DNA of 53,243 bases from Candidatus Zixiibacteriota bacterium (GTDB taxonomy: Bacteria > Zixibacteria > MSB-5A5 > GN15 > FEB-12). Shown in pieces: positions 1 through 9,938 of the stretch (the stretch's first letter is position 1; each line of letters opens with the position of its first letter). A program made the position numbers and the translations under genes. The notes under the pieces were generated by a model. The model saw only the letters and a program-made list of their open reading frames with translations, had not been told where the DNA came from and did not search any database. The stretch spans positions 1 through 53,243 of the forward strand of contig JACZWU010000011.1 in the NCBI GenBank assembly GCA_022571985.1, written 5' to 3'.

Positions 1-3000
1 ACTGCGCCCCAATTGAAGTTAATACTGGCAGCTGATTGCCACCGTCAGTTACTGTAATTGTAACGATTTCACTATCAACTGCTGTGCTGTCGTCGGTGGC
101 GTAAAACGTTACATTGTAACTGCCTGACTGAAAGAAATCCGGCGTCCAGACAAATGATCCGGTACCGTTGCCGTTATCTGTAAAGACTGCACCGCTCGGA
201 AGTGTCGAAGTAGCAAGAACTGGGAATGCGCCTTCGGCGTCAGTCGCCGAAACTCCGAACGAAAGCAGAACATTTTCAGTAGTTGACTGAGCGCCTATCG
301 CTGCAAGTACCGGCAGCTGATTGCCGGCTTCAGTAACCGTAATCGTGACTACTTCACTATCGGCCAAGCTACCGTCAGAAGCAATAAACGTTACATTGTA
401 AACACCTGATTCAGCAAATCCGGGCGTCCAGCTGAATGATCCGGTATCATTACCATTGTCTGTAAAGCTGGCTCCAGCCGGAAGATTCAGAACGGTCAAA
501 GTTGTAATAGTGGCATTGGGGTCGCTGGCAGTAACATCAAAACTCAAAAGCTGACCCTCGGTAACAGCCTTGGCGCCTATCAAATCAAGTACAGGTGCCT
601 GATTTGACTGAAGGTCTAAGCGAAGTTCAATTGCATCTACGTAATAAGCGAAGTCATCAGGACCACCAGTTTTTACAACACCTCGTAACTGTACCTGGAA
701 ACCGTCGACCTGGCTTGAAGTAGTTATGGCACTAGCTGAAAAAGGGCCGACTGTGGTAAGTGTAGTTGGAATATTGGCAAAAGATTCAAACGGAATAAAA
801 CTGGTACCATCAAAATATTCCAAAACCAAACTGTCATTTGAATATCCGCTCTGCCTGTGTGTTATGTATATGTCTGCTGAATTGATTGGCACTCCCGGAT
901 TGACCGTATTATCAAAATCGAAAGTCCAGGTGTGCCCATTAGCAAGTTTGCCGGTAATGCTGGCCTCAGCACCATCAGGAGCGCCATGAGAACTTATCTC
1001 TGACGCGATAGGACGGGTAGACACAGAAGTAACTACATAAAGCGACTCGGCGGATGCTACTACTCCGGCTTCAGTTACTGTAATCGTGACAATTTCTGAA
1101 TCTACTGCCGATGAATCATCAGTTGCATAAAACGTTACATTGTAACTGCCTGATTGCAGGAATGTCGGGGTCCAGTCAAATGATCCGGTGCCGTTGCCGT
1201 TATCCGTAAAGATTGCACCTGTAGGTAGAGTTGAAGTTGTCAGAACCGGAATGCTCTCTATATCTGAAGCTGAGACAACAAAACTTAAAAGAACATTCTC
1301 AGTTGTAGACTGCGCCCCAATCGCAGCAAGAACCGGCAGCTGGTTGCCGACTTCAGTTACTGTAATCGTGACTACTTCAGAGTCTACTGCAGTGCTGTCA
1401 TCAGTGGCATAAAATGTTACATTGTAACTGCCGGATTGTAAGAAATCCGGTGTCCAATCGAAAGATCCGGTACCGTTGCCGTTATCAGTAAATATTGCAC
1501 CGGTCGGAAGTGCCGAGGTTGTCAGAACTGGCGTGCTTTCTATATCTGTCGCTGAAACACCAAAACTTAATAGAACATTCTCGGTAGTAGACTGAGCGCC
1601 GATAGCAGCTAAAACTGGCAACTGGTTGCCACCGTCAGTAACTGTAATCGTGACTACTTCAGAGTCTACTGCAGTGCTGTCATCGGTGGCGTAAAAGGTT
1701 ACATTGTAACTGCCTGATTGTAAGAAATCCGGCGTCCAGTCAAATGATCCGGTACCGTTGCCGTTATCGGTAAATACCGCCCCGGTCGGAAGCGCCGATG
1801 TAGTCAGAACTGGCGTGCTTTCTATATCTGTCGCTGAAACACCAAAACTTAGCAGAACATTTTCAGTTGTAGACTGCGCCCCAATCGCAGAGAGTATCGG
1901 CAGCTGGTTGCCACCGTCAGTTACTGTAATTGTGACAATTTCTGAATCTACTGCCGACGAAGCATCAGTTGCATAAAACGTTACATTGTAACTGCCTGAC
2001 TGCAAGTAGTCCGGGGTCCAATTGAAACCGCCATTGCCATTACCACTATCTACAAATACCGCCCCTGTCGGAAGTGTCGAAGTTGTTAAAGTAGGAGTAC
2101 TCTCTGCATCTGTGGCTGAAACACCAAAACTCAGTAGAACATTTTCAGTTGTTGACTGAGCACCAATCGCAGAGAGTATCGGCAGCTGGTTGCCGGCCTC
2201 AGTAACCGTAATCGTGACTACTTCACTATCAACCGCCGATGAATCATCAGTTGCATAAAACGTGACGTTATAGCTTCCCGCCTGAGTCAAGTCCGGTGTC
2301 CAGTCAAATGATCCGGTACCATTGCCATTATCTATAAAGACTGCACCGGTCGGTAGAGTCGAAGTGCTTAAACTTGGAATGCTCTCTATATCTGAAGCTG
2401 AAACACCAAAACTTAGCAGAACATTTTCAGTTGTAGACTGAGCCCCAATCGCAGCAAGAACTGGTAGCTGATTGCCGGCTTCATTGACTGTGATTGTAAC
2501 TACTTCACTATCAACCACAGTGCTGTCATCGGTGGCATAGAAAGTTACATTGTAACTGCCTGACTGCAAGTAGTCCGGTGTCCAGTCAAATGAACCGGTA
2601 CCGTTGCCGTTGTCTATAAAGACTGCACCTGTCGGAAGTGCCGATGTAGTCAGAACTGGCGTGCTTTCTATATCTGTCGCTGAAACACCAAAACTTAGCA
2701 GAACATTTTCAGTTGTAGACTGCGCCCCAATCGCAGAGAGTATCGGCAGCTGGTTGCCACTGTCAGTAACTGTTATGGTGACAACTTCAGAGTCAACTGC
2801 AGTGCTGTCATCGGTGGCATAAAAAGTTACACTATAGACACCTGATTGGGCAAACGTCGGCGTCCAGCTGAATGAACCTGTGCCGTTGGCGTTATCAACG
2901 AAAGTTGCTCCGGAGGGAAGAATTGAAGTTGTTAACGTCGGTATCGTTCCGTCGCCGTCCGTCGCTGATACGCCAAAACTAAGATTAAGATTTTCTGTTG

Positions 3001-6000
3001 TAGATTGTGCCCCGATTACAGCCAGTACTGGCAGCTGATTAACATTATTAATTGTCTTCGATACTACCTCAGAGTCAACCAGAGCACCATCCGAAGCATA
3101 GAAAGTACAGCTATAAACTCCCGACTGAGAGAAGCTCGGAGTCCAGTTAAACACACCCGTGCCATCACCGTTGTCCACAAACGTAGCGCCCGAAGGAAGA
3201 AGAAAAGTGGTCAACACCGGAATCGTACCGTCAGGATCGCTGGCACTAACTATAAAGTTAAGATTCTGACCTTCGTCAATCGTCTTATTACCTATCGCTG
3301 CTAATACCGGTGCCTGATTAACATTATTAACCGTTATAGAAACTATTTCAGAATCGGTCGCAATACCGTCAGTAGCATAAAAAGTTACACTATAGACACC
3401 CGATTGAGCGAATGTCGGCGTCCAGCTGAAGCTGCCCTTACCGTTCAGACTGTCTATAAAGACGGCGCCAGCTGGCAAGGCCGACGTATTAAAAGTTGGA
3501 GTCGTGGCATCGGCATCCGTGGCCGAAACAGCAAAGCTGAGAGTTACATTCTCATTTACAGACTGAGCGCCTATCGCTGCCAAAACCGGTGCCTGATTAA
3601 CATTACTAACTGTTATTGTTACAACTTCAGAGTCTATTGCAGTGCTGTCATCAGTGGCGTAAAACGTTACATTGTAACTGCCGGATTGTAAGAATGTCGG
3701 GGTCCAGTCAAAGCTTCCGCTACCATTGCCATTGTCTATAAAGACTGCGCCTGTAGGTAGAGTCGAGGTGGTTAAACTTGGAATGCTTTCTATATCTGTT
3801 GCAGAGACACCAAAACTTAACAGAACATTCTCGGTAGTTGACTGTGCGCCAATTGCAGAGAGTATCGGCAGCTGGTTGCCACCGTCAGTTACTGTAATTG
3901 TGACAATTTCTGAATCTACTGCCGACGAAGCATCAGTTGCATAAAACGTTACATTGTAACTGCCTGACTGCAAGTAGTTCGGGGTCCAGTCAAAGATTCC
4001 GGTACCGTTGCCATTATCTATAAAGACTGCACCTGTCGGTAGAGTCGAGGTAGTTAAACTTGGAATGCTCTCTATATCTGAAGCTGAAACACCAAAACTT
4101 AGCAGAACATTCTCAGTAGTTGACTGTGCACCGATTGCAGCCAGTATCGGCAGCTGATTGCCACCATCATTGACTGTTATCGTGACTACTTCAGAGTCTA
4201 CTGCAGTGCTGTCGTCGATAGCATAAAACGTTACATTGTAACTGCCTGACTGTAAGAAATCCGGTGTCCAATCGAAAGATCCGGTACCATTGCCATTATC
4301 TATAAAGACTGCACCAGTCGGTAAAGTCGAGGTTGTTAAAGTCGGAGTACTCTCAATATCTGAAGCTGAAACTGCGAAAGTGAGTAATACATTTTCTGTG
4401 GTAGACTGCGCCCCAATTGAAGTTAATACTGGCAGCTGATTGCCACCGTCAGTTACTGTAATTGTAACGATTTCACTATCAACTGCTGTGCTGTCGTCGG
4501 TGGCGTAAAACGTTACATTGTAACTGCCTGATTGCAAGTAGTCCGGAGTCCAGTCAAATGATCCGGTACCGTTGCCGTTATCTATAAAGACTATGCCTGT
4601 AGGAAGTGTCGATGTAGTCAGAACCGGAGTGCTCTCAATATCTGTAGCTGAAACTCCGAAACTTAGCAGGACATTCTCAGTGGTTGACTGAACGCCAATT
4701 GCAGCCAGTATCGGCAACTGGTTGCCACCATCATTGACTGTTATCGTGACAACTTCAGAGTCTACTGCAGTGCTGTCATCGGTAGCATAAAACGTTACAT
4801 TATAACTGCCTGACTGTAAGTAGTCCGGTGTCCAGTCAAAGCTGCCCGTGCCGTTGGCGTTATCTATAAAGACTGCGCCGGTCGGAAGTACCGAGGTTGT
4901 TAAAACCGGAGTGCTCTCGATATCTGTCGCAGATACACCAAAACTTAGCAGAACATTCTCAGTGGTCGACTGTGCGCCAATTGCAGCCAGTATCGGCAAC
5001 TGGTTGCCACCGTCAGTAACTGTTATCGTGACTACTTCAGAGTCTACTGCAGTGCTGTCATCGGTAGCGTAAAATGTTACATTGTATGTCCCGGATTGTA
5101 ACAAATCTGGAGTCCAGTCAAAGCTGCCCTTACCATTGAGACTGTCTACGAAGACCGCCCCGGCAGGCAGAGCAGAAGTGCTAAGAGTTGGAGTAGTGGC
5201 ATCGGCATCCGTGGCCGATACACTAAAGCTTAGATTTACATTTTCATCAACTGACTGAGCGCCTATCGCTGCTAAAACCGGAGCCTGGTTAACATTGTTA
5301 ATCGTCTTCGTTACTACCTCAGAGTCAACCAGCGCACCGTCAGAAGCATAGAAAGTACAGCTATATACACCCGACTGTGAGAAACTCGGGGTCCAGTTGA
5401 ACACACCCGTGCCATCACCGTTGTCCACAAATGTGGCACCCGAAGGAAGAAGAGAAGTGGTCAACACCGGTATCGTTCCATCAGGATCGCTGGATGTAAC
5501 TATAAAGTTAAGATTCTGACCTTCGTCAATCGTCTTATTTCCTATAGCTGCCAAAACCGGAGCCTGGTTAACGTTATTGACTGTTATAGCAACTATTTCA
5601 GAATCGGTCGCAACACCGTCAGTGGCATAGAAAGTAACACTATAGACACCCGACTGGGCGGAAGTCGGCGTCCAGCTGAAGCTGCCCTTACCATTGAGAC
5701 TGTCTACGAAGACCGCCCCGGCAGGCAGAGCAGAAGTGCTAAGAGTTGGAGTAGTGGCATCGGCATCCGTAGCTGAAATACCAAAGCTGAGATTTACGTT
5801 TTCATCAACTGACTGAGCGCCTATCAGAGCCAAAATCGGCGGCTGATTAACATTATTCACTGTTATGGTGACAACTTCAGAATCTACTGCTGTGCTGTCA
5901 TCTGTGGCGTAAAATGTTACATTGTATGTCCCGGATTGTAACAAATCTGGAGTCCAGTCAAAGCTGCCCTTACCATTACCGCTGTCTACAAAGATTGCGC

Positions 6001-6690
6001 CTGTTGGAAGTGACGAGGTCGTTAAAGTCGGTGTACTTTCAGCATCTGTGGCTGATACGCCAAAGAGAAGCTGAACATTTTCGTTCGTTGACTGAGCGCC
6101 TATTGCTGTAAGTATAGGCAGCTGATTGCCAGCGTCAGTTACTGTTATTGTGACAACTTCACTATCAACCGCCGATGAATCATCAGTAGCATAAAAGGTG
6201 ACGCTATAGGTTCCCGCCTGGGTCAAGTCTGGTGTCCAGTCAAAGCTCCCCGTGCCGTTGCCATTGTCTATAAAGACTGCACCGCTTGGCAGTGTTGATG
6301 TCATCAGAGTCGGAAGTGCTCCTTCTGCATCACTGGCAGAAACACCAAACGAAAGCAGAACATTTTCAGTAGTTGCTTGTGCACCAATTGCAGCCAGAAC
6401 CGGTAACTGATTACCGGCTTCATTAACCGTAATAGTTACGACTTCACTATCAGCCAAGCTGCCGTCGGAAGTTATAAACGTTACATTATAAACTCCGGAT
6501 TGAGTAAATCCTGGTGTCCAGCTGAACGATCCGATGTCATTGCCATTGTCTATATAGCTGGCGCCGGCCGGAAGATTTAGAGCCGTAAGTGTCGTTACCG
6601 TAGCATTAGGGTCACTGGCTGTAACATCGAAATTTAGGGGCAGACCCTCAGTCACAACCTGAGCGCCTACAGGGTCAAGTACCGGAGGCA
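1..6690 (-). repeat. Tandem 281-285 bp repeats encoding Ig-like domains
   Basis: Units recur about every 282 bp, with boundaries near 25, 310, 600, then 1060, 1340, 1620, 1900, 2180, 2465, 2745, 3030, 3310, 3590, 3870, 4150, 4430, 4715, 4995, 5280, 5565, 5840, 6120, 6400 and 6690. The 600-1060 gap is the second copy of the non-Ig module. Positions 1-127 are identical to 4404-4530 by direct reading, so units have been copied recently or homogenised. Several subtypes occur, for example units whose linker reads NVNQ (near 3030, 3310, 5280, 5565) and the commoner NQLP type. Confidence 0.9.
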
Positions 6691-7219
6691 GATTAGCTTC
6701 TAGTGTCAGTCGCAATTCAACAGCGTCGACAAAGTAAGTAATATTATCATGAGCCCCACTTTTCGAGACCCCACGCATTCTTACCTGGAATCCGTCTAGC
6801 TGGTTTGCTGAAACAATTGCAGTGATTACAAAAGGACCGACTGTCGTCAAAGTTGTTGGAATATTGGCAAAAGACTCGAAGGGAATAAAACCAGTACCGT
6901 CAAAGTATTCTAAAACCAGACTGTCATTTGATAAACCCGACTGTCTGTGAGTAAGAAAAATTTCTGCCGAAGTTACTACGTCCCCAGTATTAACAGTATT
7001 GTCGAAATCAAATGTCCAGGTATGTCCGTTATTTGCTAGACGGCTATCGTTGATACTGGCTTCGCTTCCATCAGAGACACCATGAGAATTGATTTCAGAA
7101 GTTATGGTGACAGAACTGACAGAACTATTTACATACAATGATTCGGCTGTTTGTCCAGCAACCGAAACAGCCGCAAACAGAAATACTGCCGCTGTTAATA
7201 TGACTTTATGTGTACCCAT
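1..7219 (-). CDS. Giant secreted Ig-like repeat protein (3' end outside window)
   Basis: The minus-strand frame stays open from an ATG at 7219 to the left edge, giving at least 2,406 residues. The N-terminus has a typical signal peptide (Lys at 5, hydrophobic core, Ala-Gly-Gln near residue 22). Residues about 25-174 form a beta-rich module of about 150 residues, containing HTWTFDFDNT and YFVDAVELRL, that looks like a carbohydrate-binding or jelly-roll fold. Twenty Ig/cadherin-like repeats of about 94 residues follow, each with the pattern NQLPVL, GAQ, SFGVSATDAE, FDWTPD, YNVTFYATDDS, VVTITV. A second copy of the module lies at about residues 2055-2205, followed by at least two more repeats. 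Repeats of this kind in established families are adhesins or stalk proteins; an adhesive or structural surface role is inferred. The gene begins 24 bp after the previous stop, so it is probably co-transcribed. The C-terminus, where a sorting domain would be expected, is not visible. Confidence 0.9.
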   Translation of the reverse strand, partial: MGTHKVILTAAVFLFAAVSVAGQTAESLYVNSSVSSVTITSEINSHGVSDGSEASINDSRLANNGHTWTFDFDNTVNTGDVVTSAEIFLTHRQSGLSNDSLVLEYFDGTGFIPFESFANIPTTLTTVGPFVITAIVSANQLDGFQVRMRGVSKSGAHDNITYFVDAVELRLTLEANLPPVLDPVGAQVVTEGLPLNFDVTASDPNATVTTLTALNLPAGASYIDNGNDIGSFSWTPGFTQSGVYNVTFITSDGSLADSEVVTITVNEAGNQLPVLAAIGAQATTENVLLSFGVSASDAEGALPTLMTSTLPSGAVFIDNGNGTGSFDWTPDLTQAGTYSVTFYATDDSSAVDSEVVTITVTDAGNQLPILTAIGAQSTNENVQLLFGVSATDAESTPTLTTSSLPTGAIFVDSGNGKGSFDWTPDLLQSGTYNVTFYATDDSTAVDSEVVTITVNNVNQPPILALIGAQSVDENVNLSFGISATDADATTPTLSTSALPAGAVFVDSLNGKGSFSWTPTSAQSGVYSVTFYATDGVATDSEIVAITVNNVNQAPVLAAIGNKTIDEGQNLNFIVTSSDPDGTIPVLTTSLLPSGATFVDNGDGTGVFNWTPSFSQSGVYSCTFYASDGALVDSEVVTKTINNVNQAPVLAAIGAQSVDENVNLSFSVSATDADATTPTLSTSALPAGAVFVDSLNGKGSFDWTPDLLQSGTYNVTFYATDDSTAVDSEVVTITVTDGGNQLPILAAIGAQSTTENVLLSFGVSATDIESTPVLTTSVLPTGAVFIDNANGTGSFDWTPDYLQSGSYNVTFYATDDSTAVDSEVVTITVNDGGNQLPILAAIGVQSTTENVLLSFGVSATDIESTPVLTTSTLPTGIVFIDNGNGTGSFDWTPDYLQSGSYNVTFYATDDSTAVDSEIVTITVTDGGNQLPVLTSIGAQSTTENVLLTFAVSASDIESTPTLTTSTLPTGAVFIDNGNGTGSFDWTPDFLQSGSYNVTFYAIDDSTAVDSEVVTITVNDGGNQLPILAAIGAQSTTENVLLSFGVSASDIESIPSLTTSTLPTGAVFIDNGNGTGIFDWTPNYLQSGSYNVTFYATDASSAVDSEIVTITVTDGGNQLPILSAIGAQSTTENVLLSFGVSATDIESIPSLTTSTLPTGAVFIDNGNGSGSFDWTPTFLQSGSYNVTFYATDDSTAIDSEVVTITVSNVNQAPVLAAIGAQSVNENVTLSFAVSATDADATTPTFNTSALPAGAVFIDSLNGKGSFSWTPTFAQSGVYSVTFYATDGIATDSEIVSITVNNVNQAPVLAAIGNKTIDEGQNLNFIVSASDPDGTIPVLTTFLLPSGATFVDNGDGTGVFNWTPSFSQSGVYSCTFYASDGALVDSEVVSKTINNVNQLPVLAVIGAQSTTENLNLSFGVSATDGDGTIPTLTTSILPSGATFVDNANGTGSFSWTPTFAQSGVYSVTFYATDDSTAVDSEVVTITVTDSGNQLPILSAIGAQSTTENVLLSFGVSATDIESTPVLTTSALPTGAVFIDNGNGTGSFDWTPDYLQSGSYNVTFYATDDSTVVDSEVVTITVNEAGNQLPVLAAIGAQSTTENVLLSFGVSASDIESIPSLSTSTLPTGAVFIDNGNGTGSFDWTPDLTQAGSYNVTFYATDDSSAVDSEVVTITVTEAGNQLPILSAIGAQSTTENVLLSFGVSATDAESTPTLTTSTLPTGAVFVDSGNGNGGFNWTPDYLQSGSYNVTFYATDASSAVDSEIVTITVTDGGNQLPILSAIGAQSTTENVLLSFGVSATDIESTPVLTTSALPTGAVFTDNGNGTGSFDWTPDFLQSGSYNVTFYATDDSTAVDSEVVTITVTDGGNQLPVLAAIGAQSTTENVLLSFGVSATDIESTPVLTTSALPTGAIFTDNGNGTGSFDWTPDFLQSGSYNVTFYATDDSTAVDSEVVTITVTEVGNQLPVLAAIGAQSTTENVLLSFVVSASDIESIPVLTTSTLPTGAIFTDNGNGTGSFDWTPTFLQSGSYNVTFYATDDSSAVDSEIVTITVTEAGVVASAESLYVVTSVSTRPIASEISSHGAPDGAEASITGKLANGHTWTFDFDNTVNPGVPINSADIYITHRQSGYSNDSLVLEYFDGTSFIPFESFANIPTTLTTVGPFSASAITTSSQVDGFQVQLRGVVKTGGPDDFAYYVDAIELRLDLQSNQAPVLDLIGAKAVTEGQLLSFDVTASDPNATITTLTVLNLPAGASFTDNGNDTGSFSWTPGFAESGVYNVTFIASDGSLADSEVVTITVTEAGNQLPVLAAIGAQSTTENVLLSFGVSATDAEGAFPVLATSTLPSGAVFTDNGNGTGSFVWTPDFFQSGSYNVTFYATDDSTAVDSEIVTITVTDGGNQLPVLTSIGAQ

Positions 7220-7243
7220 CACCCTAATAGTTCTCCGTACTCA

Positions 7244-9925
7244 TTACTTGATAAGCAGCATTTTCTTGGTTTCACTTTTAGAGCCCACCCGAAGTCTGTA
7301 GAAATAGACACCTGTTGAGACCCTGTGTCCGCTGTAACTTCTGGAATTCCATTCGATAGTGTAGTGCCCTGAGGGAAGTTGTTCGTCAACCAAACTTTTA
7401 ACTCTTTGGCCCAAAATATTGAATATATCAAGGGCAACTTGTTGAACTCCTGAGCCATCTGATGACAGTCCGATAGTAAACTCAATAATGGTCGAGGGAT
7501 TAAACGGGTTAGGATAATTCTGGAATAGTTCAAATGTTTCAGGCAATAGCGGACCGTCGCTGATACCCTCTACTGCAACCGCAACCGAATTGGAAGTAGA
7601 AAGAAGTGCACCATCGATTTTGAGCTGAGTTTCATCACCTGTATAGACGTACCTCTGGGCATACATCGGAATCTCCAGCATATCAATATTTCCGGCAGGC
7701 AACTGCTGAGCAGCATCAAACGGGTTACTGAAGTGCATCAATATTTTCATTTTGCCATCGGCCGTAATTTTGTACTGCATGGTCATTCCTGAAGCATCAA
7801 CAGCTAATTTGGGGGCACCCAGTACGACCACGGTCGGATCAAATTCTATATCAAGCTCCACCGCTGCTATTTTTTCCGGCAGGTAAGACTGAATCACCAT
7901 TACATCGCGTTGACCGGGATTTAGATTTTGGTAACTTAATGACATTGTTGCCGGTTCAGTAGTAATAGGAGGCGGCGGGGCCGGTGAGACCGGAATACCA
8001 AAAATTGTGTTAAGTGTTGCGACTAAATCGAAGACGTTGACAACATCGTCGCGGATAAGATCGGCCGCTTCGAACTGGCGTCCCGATAATGCGTAGTTAC
8101 CAATAATGTAGGCTACGATGCTGACTAAGTCAGCAACGTTGATGTTTTTATCAAGGTTAACGTCACCGGGTTTGTCTACCTGCACCACGCCCCCTTCAGT
8201 AACCATTTCCAGCGAAGGAAAGTTCGGGTCGGGGTTGACCGACTCGAAACCGTTGACCAGATCAATGATATAGTCAGTCCAGGGAATTGCCCCTGTGTCA
8301 ATCGTCAGATAAACGTTTATAACTGCAGAGCTGGTTGTATCTGCTACCACCGAGTCGTTGGCCAGACCAAAAGCAACTACTCGAACTTCACCGGGTAATA
8401 TCCCGATATTATCTGAAACCGTGAAATTCTGAATCCTCGGAGTGCCCGCCAAAGAATCTATTGTTATCGCACGATGGTCATAGAACATATCAAACTGAAT
8501 TCCATAGACAGTTTGCGAGGTAACCATATTGATTGGAAAGACCAGGTCCCTGGTGCCTGTTAGTCCGCCAATTGGGTCTTGCCCCGTCGCTGAAGATGAA
8601 AACAGTCTGTCAAACTCCAGAGCTTCGACTGTAATAGAGGCGTTGGCGCTGCTGCTCTTGTTGCCATTATCGGTTGCTACAAACTGAATGACAAATGTCC
8701 CCTCCTGCGTAACATCGGGAGTGAAACTAAAATTTCCCGTGACGGTATTGGTACCGATTACAGTATTAAAAGTGGCGTTGGCCGGAACGTTGTTGGCACT
8801 AAGCGTGACAATGTCGCCTGTGTTGGGGTCTGTTGCAGTTACGTCAAAAGTGACCGTCTGTGCTTGTTCGACAACATGGAAGCTACCCTGAGGGAATGAA
8901 ATAACCGGAGCGTCAGTAGAAGGAGGTGTTGTCGTATCGCCTGTATCAGGTACCACCGTGACATTAACGAAAGATTTGACAGAATCAAAAATGTTCCAAG
9001 CGGTCAAAGTAAATGAGGCATCGGAAGACGGCGACAAGAATAACGACCCGCTAAAATTTGTAGAATCAAAGAAATTTAAGCCCGGACCGGTAATTTTAAG
9101 CGAGTCCGCGTTATCAACTATATAGCTTATCTGAGTGGTGCTGCCCTCTTTGATTGTATCCGGGATTGCTAAGAATTCTACAATTGAAGGAGCTGGAGCA
9201 GTATCTGCAACAATGTAGCCGTCAATAGTTTTCGGGTATATTGTAATGGGGACGCCCGTATCATTGAAGTCAGCACTCATCTCCGTTCTCTGACAGTCAA
9301 GAACTATAATATTACCATCATCATCGACAAATACCGGCTGGATTTCATAGAATCTGATCAAGCCCGAATCGTTATGCTGCATATTTCCAAGCAGCTCAAA
9401 AGCCATTCTAAAAATTACCCCCTTGCCCCGCTCTGTCGAAAAAAGTGTAGTATCACTTGTAATCGATAGATTGTAGCCGGCGATAATAGCTCCGGAATCA
9501 AACGGATTCTGAGAAATCTGAGCAAAAAAGTTGGTTATTGTATCAGTCGGATCAGTTGGATCAGTTTTTACAAATCTTCCGGCTAGCTGGGTTACCAGTC
9601 GAGAAAGGCTGTCAATCGGATCAAAAATTGTTATTGGCTGAATCTTGGTACTGTCCCAGTGGATGAGCATTCTGAAACCGGACATAGCCGAATCATTTTC
9701 CAGAAAGAGTGGCACCCAGACAGTATCGTTCGGTTTTCCAATCGTTTTAATAATTCTTACTTCATCAAACGGAGATTCTGTAAGATTGTCACAATTCAGG
9801 GAAACTTGAGACTGAACCTGATTTGAAAATGCTGTCAGAATAACAAAAGCAAATACTGTCAGCTTGAAAGCTGAAAGTAAATAATAAGAAGATTCAGTTT
9901 GGTGAAGTCTGTTATTTGTCTGCAT
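7244..9925 (-). CDS. Secreted cohesin/Ig/dockerin-like protein with C-terminal sorting domain
   Basis: The ATG at 9925 is preferred because it is followed at once by a signal peptide (hydrophobic run ending at about residue 38, before QVSLNCDN) and lies 13 bp after the upstream stop. Longer starts would overlap that gene. The product is 893 residues. In order it shows a cohesin-like beta-sandwich (about 40-190), an Ig-like stretch, a putative Ig/cadherin domain (about 330-430), a second cohesin-like domain, a dockerin-like calcium-loop segment (DVNLDKNINVADLV, then DVVNVFDLV), a third cohesin-like region, and a C-terminal FlgD-Ig/type A sorting domain (FQNYPNPFNPST to TKKMLLIK). By family knowledge such domains direct export through a type IX-like system and surface attachment. 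The binding partner is unknown. Confidence 0.85.
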   Translation of the reverse strand: MQTNNRLHQTESSYYLLSAFKLTVFAFVILTAFSNQVQSQVSLNCDNLTESPFDEVRIIKTIGKPNDTVWVPLFLENDSAMSGFRMLIHWDSTKIQPITIFDPIDSLSRLVTQLAGRFVKTDPTDPTDTITNFFAQISQNPFDSGAIIAGYNLSITSDTTLFSTERGKGVIFRMAFELLGNMQHNDSGLIRFYEIQPVFVDDDGNIIVLDCQRTEMSADFNDTGVPITIYPKTIDGYIVADTAPAPSIVEFLAIPDTIKEGSTTQISYIVDNADSLKITGPGLNFFDSTNFSGSLFLSPSSDASFTLTAWNIFDSVKSFVNVTVVPDTGDTTTPPSTDAPVISFPQGSFHVVEQAQTVTFDVTATDPNTGDIVTLSANNVPANATFNTVIGTNTVTGNFSFTPDVTQEGTFVIQFVATDNGNKSSSANASITVEALEFDRLFSSSATGQDPIGGLTGTRDLVFPINMVTSQTVYGIQFDMFYDHRAITIDSLAGTPRIQNFTVSDNIGILPGEVRVVAFGLANDSVVADTTSSAVINVYLTIDTGAIPWTDYIIDLVNGFESVNPDPNFPSLEMVTEGGVVQVDKPGDVNLDKNINVADLVSIVAYIIGNYALSGRQFEAADLIRDDVVNVFDLVATLNTIFGIPVSPAPPPPITTEPATMSLSYQNLNPGQRDVMVIQSYLPEKIAAVELDIEFDPTVVVLGAPKLAVDASGMTMQYKITADGKMKILMHFSNPFDAAQQLPAGNIDMLEIPMYAQRYVYTGDETQLKIDGALLSTSNSVAVAVEGISDGPLLPETFELFQNYPNPFNPSTIIEFTIGLSSDGSGVQQVALDIFNILGQRVKSLVDEQLPSGHYTIEWNSRSYSGHRVSTGVYFYRLRVGSKSETKKMLLIK

Positions 9926-9938
9926 CTTATCTTTTATT

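Noticed and set aside
1188-5072. Repeated 72-74 residue plus-strand ORFs in the repeat region
   Set aside because: They are antisense shadows of the Ig-repeat gene, recurring with its 281-bp period, without ribosome sites.
1-6690. Possible CRISPR or satellite array
   Set aside because: The period is about 282 bp with no spacer structure, and the minus frame is fully coding.
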